Source: Pirellulaceae bacterium (GTDB taxonomy: Bacteria; Planctomycetota; Planctomycetia; Pirellulales; Pirellulaceae). From it: a stretch of 64,000 bases of DNA. Position 1 is the first letter of the stretch. The number at the start of each line of letters is the position of its first letter. Location of the stretch: the NCBI GenBank assembly GCA_028280445.1, contig JANQLU010000136.1, positions 248,001 to 312,000 of the forward strand. The letters are read 5' to 3'. Made by a program: the position numbers and the translations under genes. Positions 63,453-64,000 of the stretch are shown piece after piece. The notes beneath the pieces were generated by a model. The model was given only the letters and a program-made list of their open reading frames with translations. It did no database searches and was not told the DNA's origin.

Positions 63453-64000
63453 ATGAAAACGCTCGGCGAACTCGCCACCCTGGTTAACGGCACGCTCAGT
63501 GGCGACCCCGATCTGGAATTACTAGGAGCTGGCACCCTGCGATCATGCACCTCAACCGAAATCACTTTTTTGACAAGTGCACGCCTGACCGATCAGTTGA
63601 ATCAATCGGACGCTGGCGCATGTGTCGTTCCCATCGGGTTTACGCCTCCCAAGCAAATTCCAACGATCGCAGTCGAAGACGTTGAGGCAGCGTTTATCAG
63701 TATCGTTCGCGAAATCTATCCACCGGTTAACCGACCTAGAATCGGAGCAAGCTCCAAAGCATTCATCAGTGCTTCGGCACAGCTGGGAAAAAACGTTTCT
63801 GTTTATCCGGGTGCTTACATCGGGGATCACGTGGTGATTGGAGACAATTGCACAATCTACCCTAATGTCTGTATCCTCGAAGACTGTCGCATTGGTAACC
63901 AGGTACAAATTTTTCCCAACTCAACGCTGTACGAAAAAACCGTCGTTGGCGACAATTCCATCATTCACGCCGGAACCGTTTTAGGTTGTAACGGATTCGG
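63453..64000 (+). CDS. lpxD: UDP-3-O-acylglucosamine N-acyltransferase LpxD (3' end outside window)
   Basis: 182 codons are visible. The N-terminal uridine-binding domain starts MKTLGELATLVNGTLSGDP, and the left-handed beta-helix hexapeptides begin near IGASSKAFISASAQLGKNVS and continue through HAGTVLGCNGFG, with the catalytic HAG-type histidine region. It adds the second acyl chain in lipid A biosynthesis, indicating lipopolysaccharide-type outer membrane. AAAGGA lies 10 nt before ATG 63453. Confidence 0.93.
   Translation, partial: MKTLGELATLVNGTLSGDPDLELLGAGTLRSCTSTEITFLTSARLTDQLNQSDAGACVVPIGFTPPKQIPTIAVEDVEAAFISIVREIYPPVNRPRIGASSKAFISASAQLGKNVSVYPGAYIGDHVVIGDNCTIYPNVCILEDCRIGNQVQIFPNSTLYEKTVVGDNSIIHAGTVLGCNGF

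Overview
The window comes from a planctomycete, most likely a Pirellulaceae-type bacterium with moderate GC. The evidence is two very large secreted cytochrome-c/DUF1549/DUF1553 (PSD1) proteins, a DUF1501 protein paired with one of them, a CxPSR sulfatase, a DUF1080 protein, Tat-exported sugar-related oxidoreductase and isomerase proteins, an ECF sigma factor next to a Ser/Thr kinase, a BlaI/M56 pair and many dispersed palindromic repeats. No rRNA, tRNA, CRISPR array, phage or intact insertion sequence was seen.

Layout. 1-2879: 3'-truncated PSD1 gene (minus). 2880-7878: two BlaI-type operators, a BlaI repressor and a 1413-residue M56 sensor protease fused to beta-sandwich repeats and a TlpA thioredoxin. 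8123-9559: a secreted thioredoxin-like gene interrupted by an in-frame UGA exactly where the first redox cysteine belongs, with a SECIS-like hairpin just after it; I read it as a selenoprotein. 9673-17456: scpB, gamma-glutamyltransferase, an esterase-YCII fusion, an ECF sigma factor with a receptor-like kinase, and a MATE exporter. 17457-19735: a candidate small RNA, a small membrane protein, a second ECF sigma factor and clustered repeats. 19736-32488: gltB, sulfatase, methyltransferase, a SecA-motor-like protein with a zinc-ribbon membrane protein, a PQQ-propeller protein, an ABC exporter and slyX. 32852-43417: a zinc-type binding protein, amidohydrolase, lipoproteins and secreted unknowns, SDR, a transposase relic, VOC, a beta-carbonic-anhydrase-like protein and an aldo/keto reductase. 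43479-48034: DUF1501 plus PSD1 operon. 48296-52923: Gfo/Idh/MocA, DUF1080, GNAT and xylose-isomerase-like genes. 53217-58631: a small membrane protein, then a carbamoylation cluster (DUF5989, SxtJ-like, EamA transporter, carbamoyltransferase) with a divergent SGNH hydrolase. 58906-64000: RadC-like protein, FMN glutamate-synthase-like protein, ilvC, small membrane proteins and 5' lpxD.

How the parts fit. The secreted PSD1, DUF1501, sulfatase, DUF1080, Gfo/Idh and isomerase proteins fit the polysaccharide-degrading, glycan-modifying style of marine planctomycetes. Two thiol-redox proteins, the M56-TlpA fusion and the candidate selenoprotein, lie next to each other. The intergenic space is dominated by at least five families of palindromic repeats. 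One copy is nested inside another and one has been incorporated in frame into a coding sequence. A short relic resembling a REP-associated (Y1, IS200-like) transposase is a possible trace of their mobiliser.

Limits: all calls come from reading the sequence. Family assignments rest on recognised motifs and not on searches. Start codons were chosen by eye.
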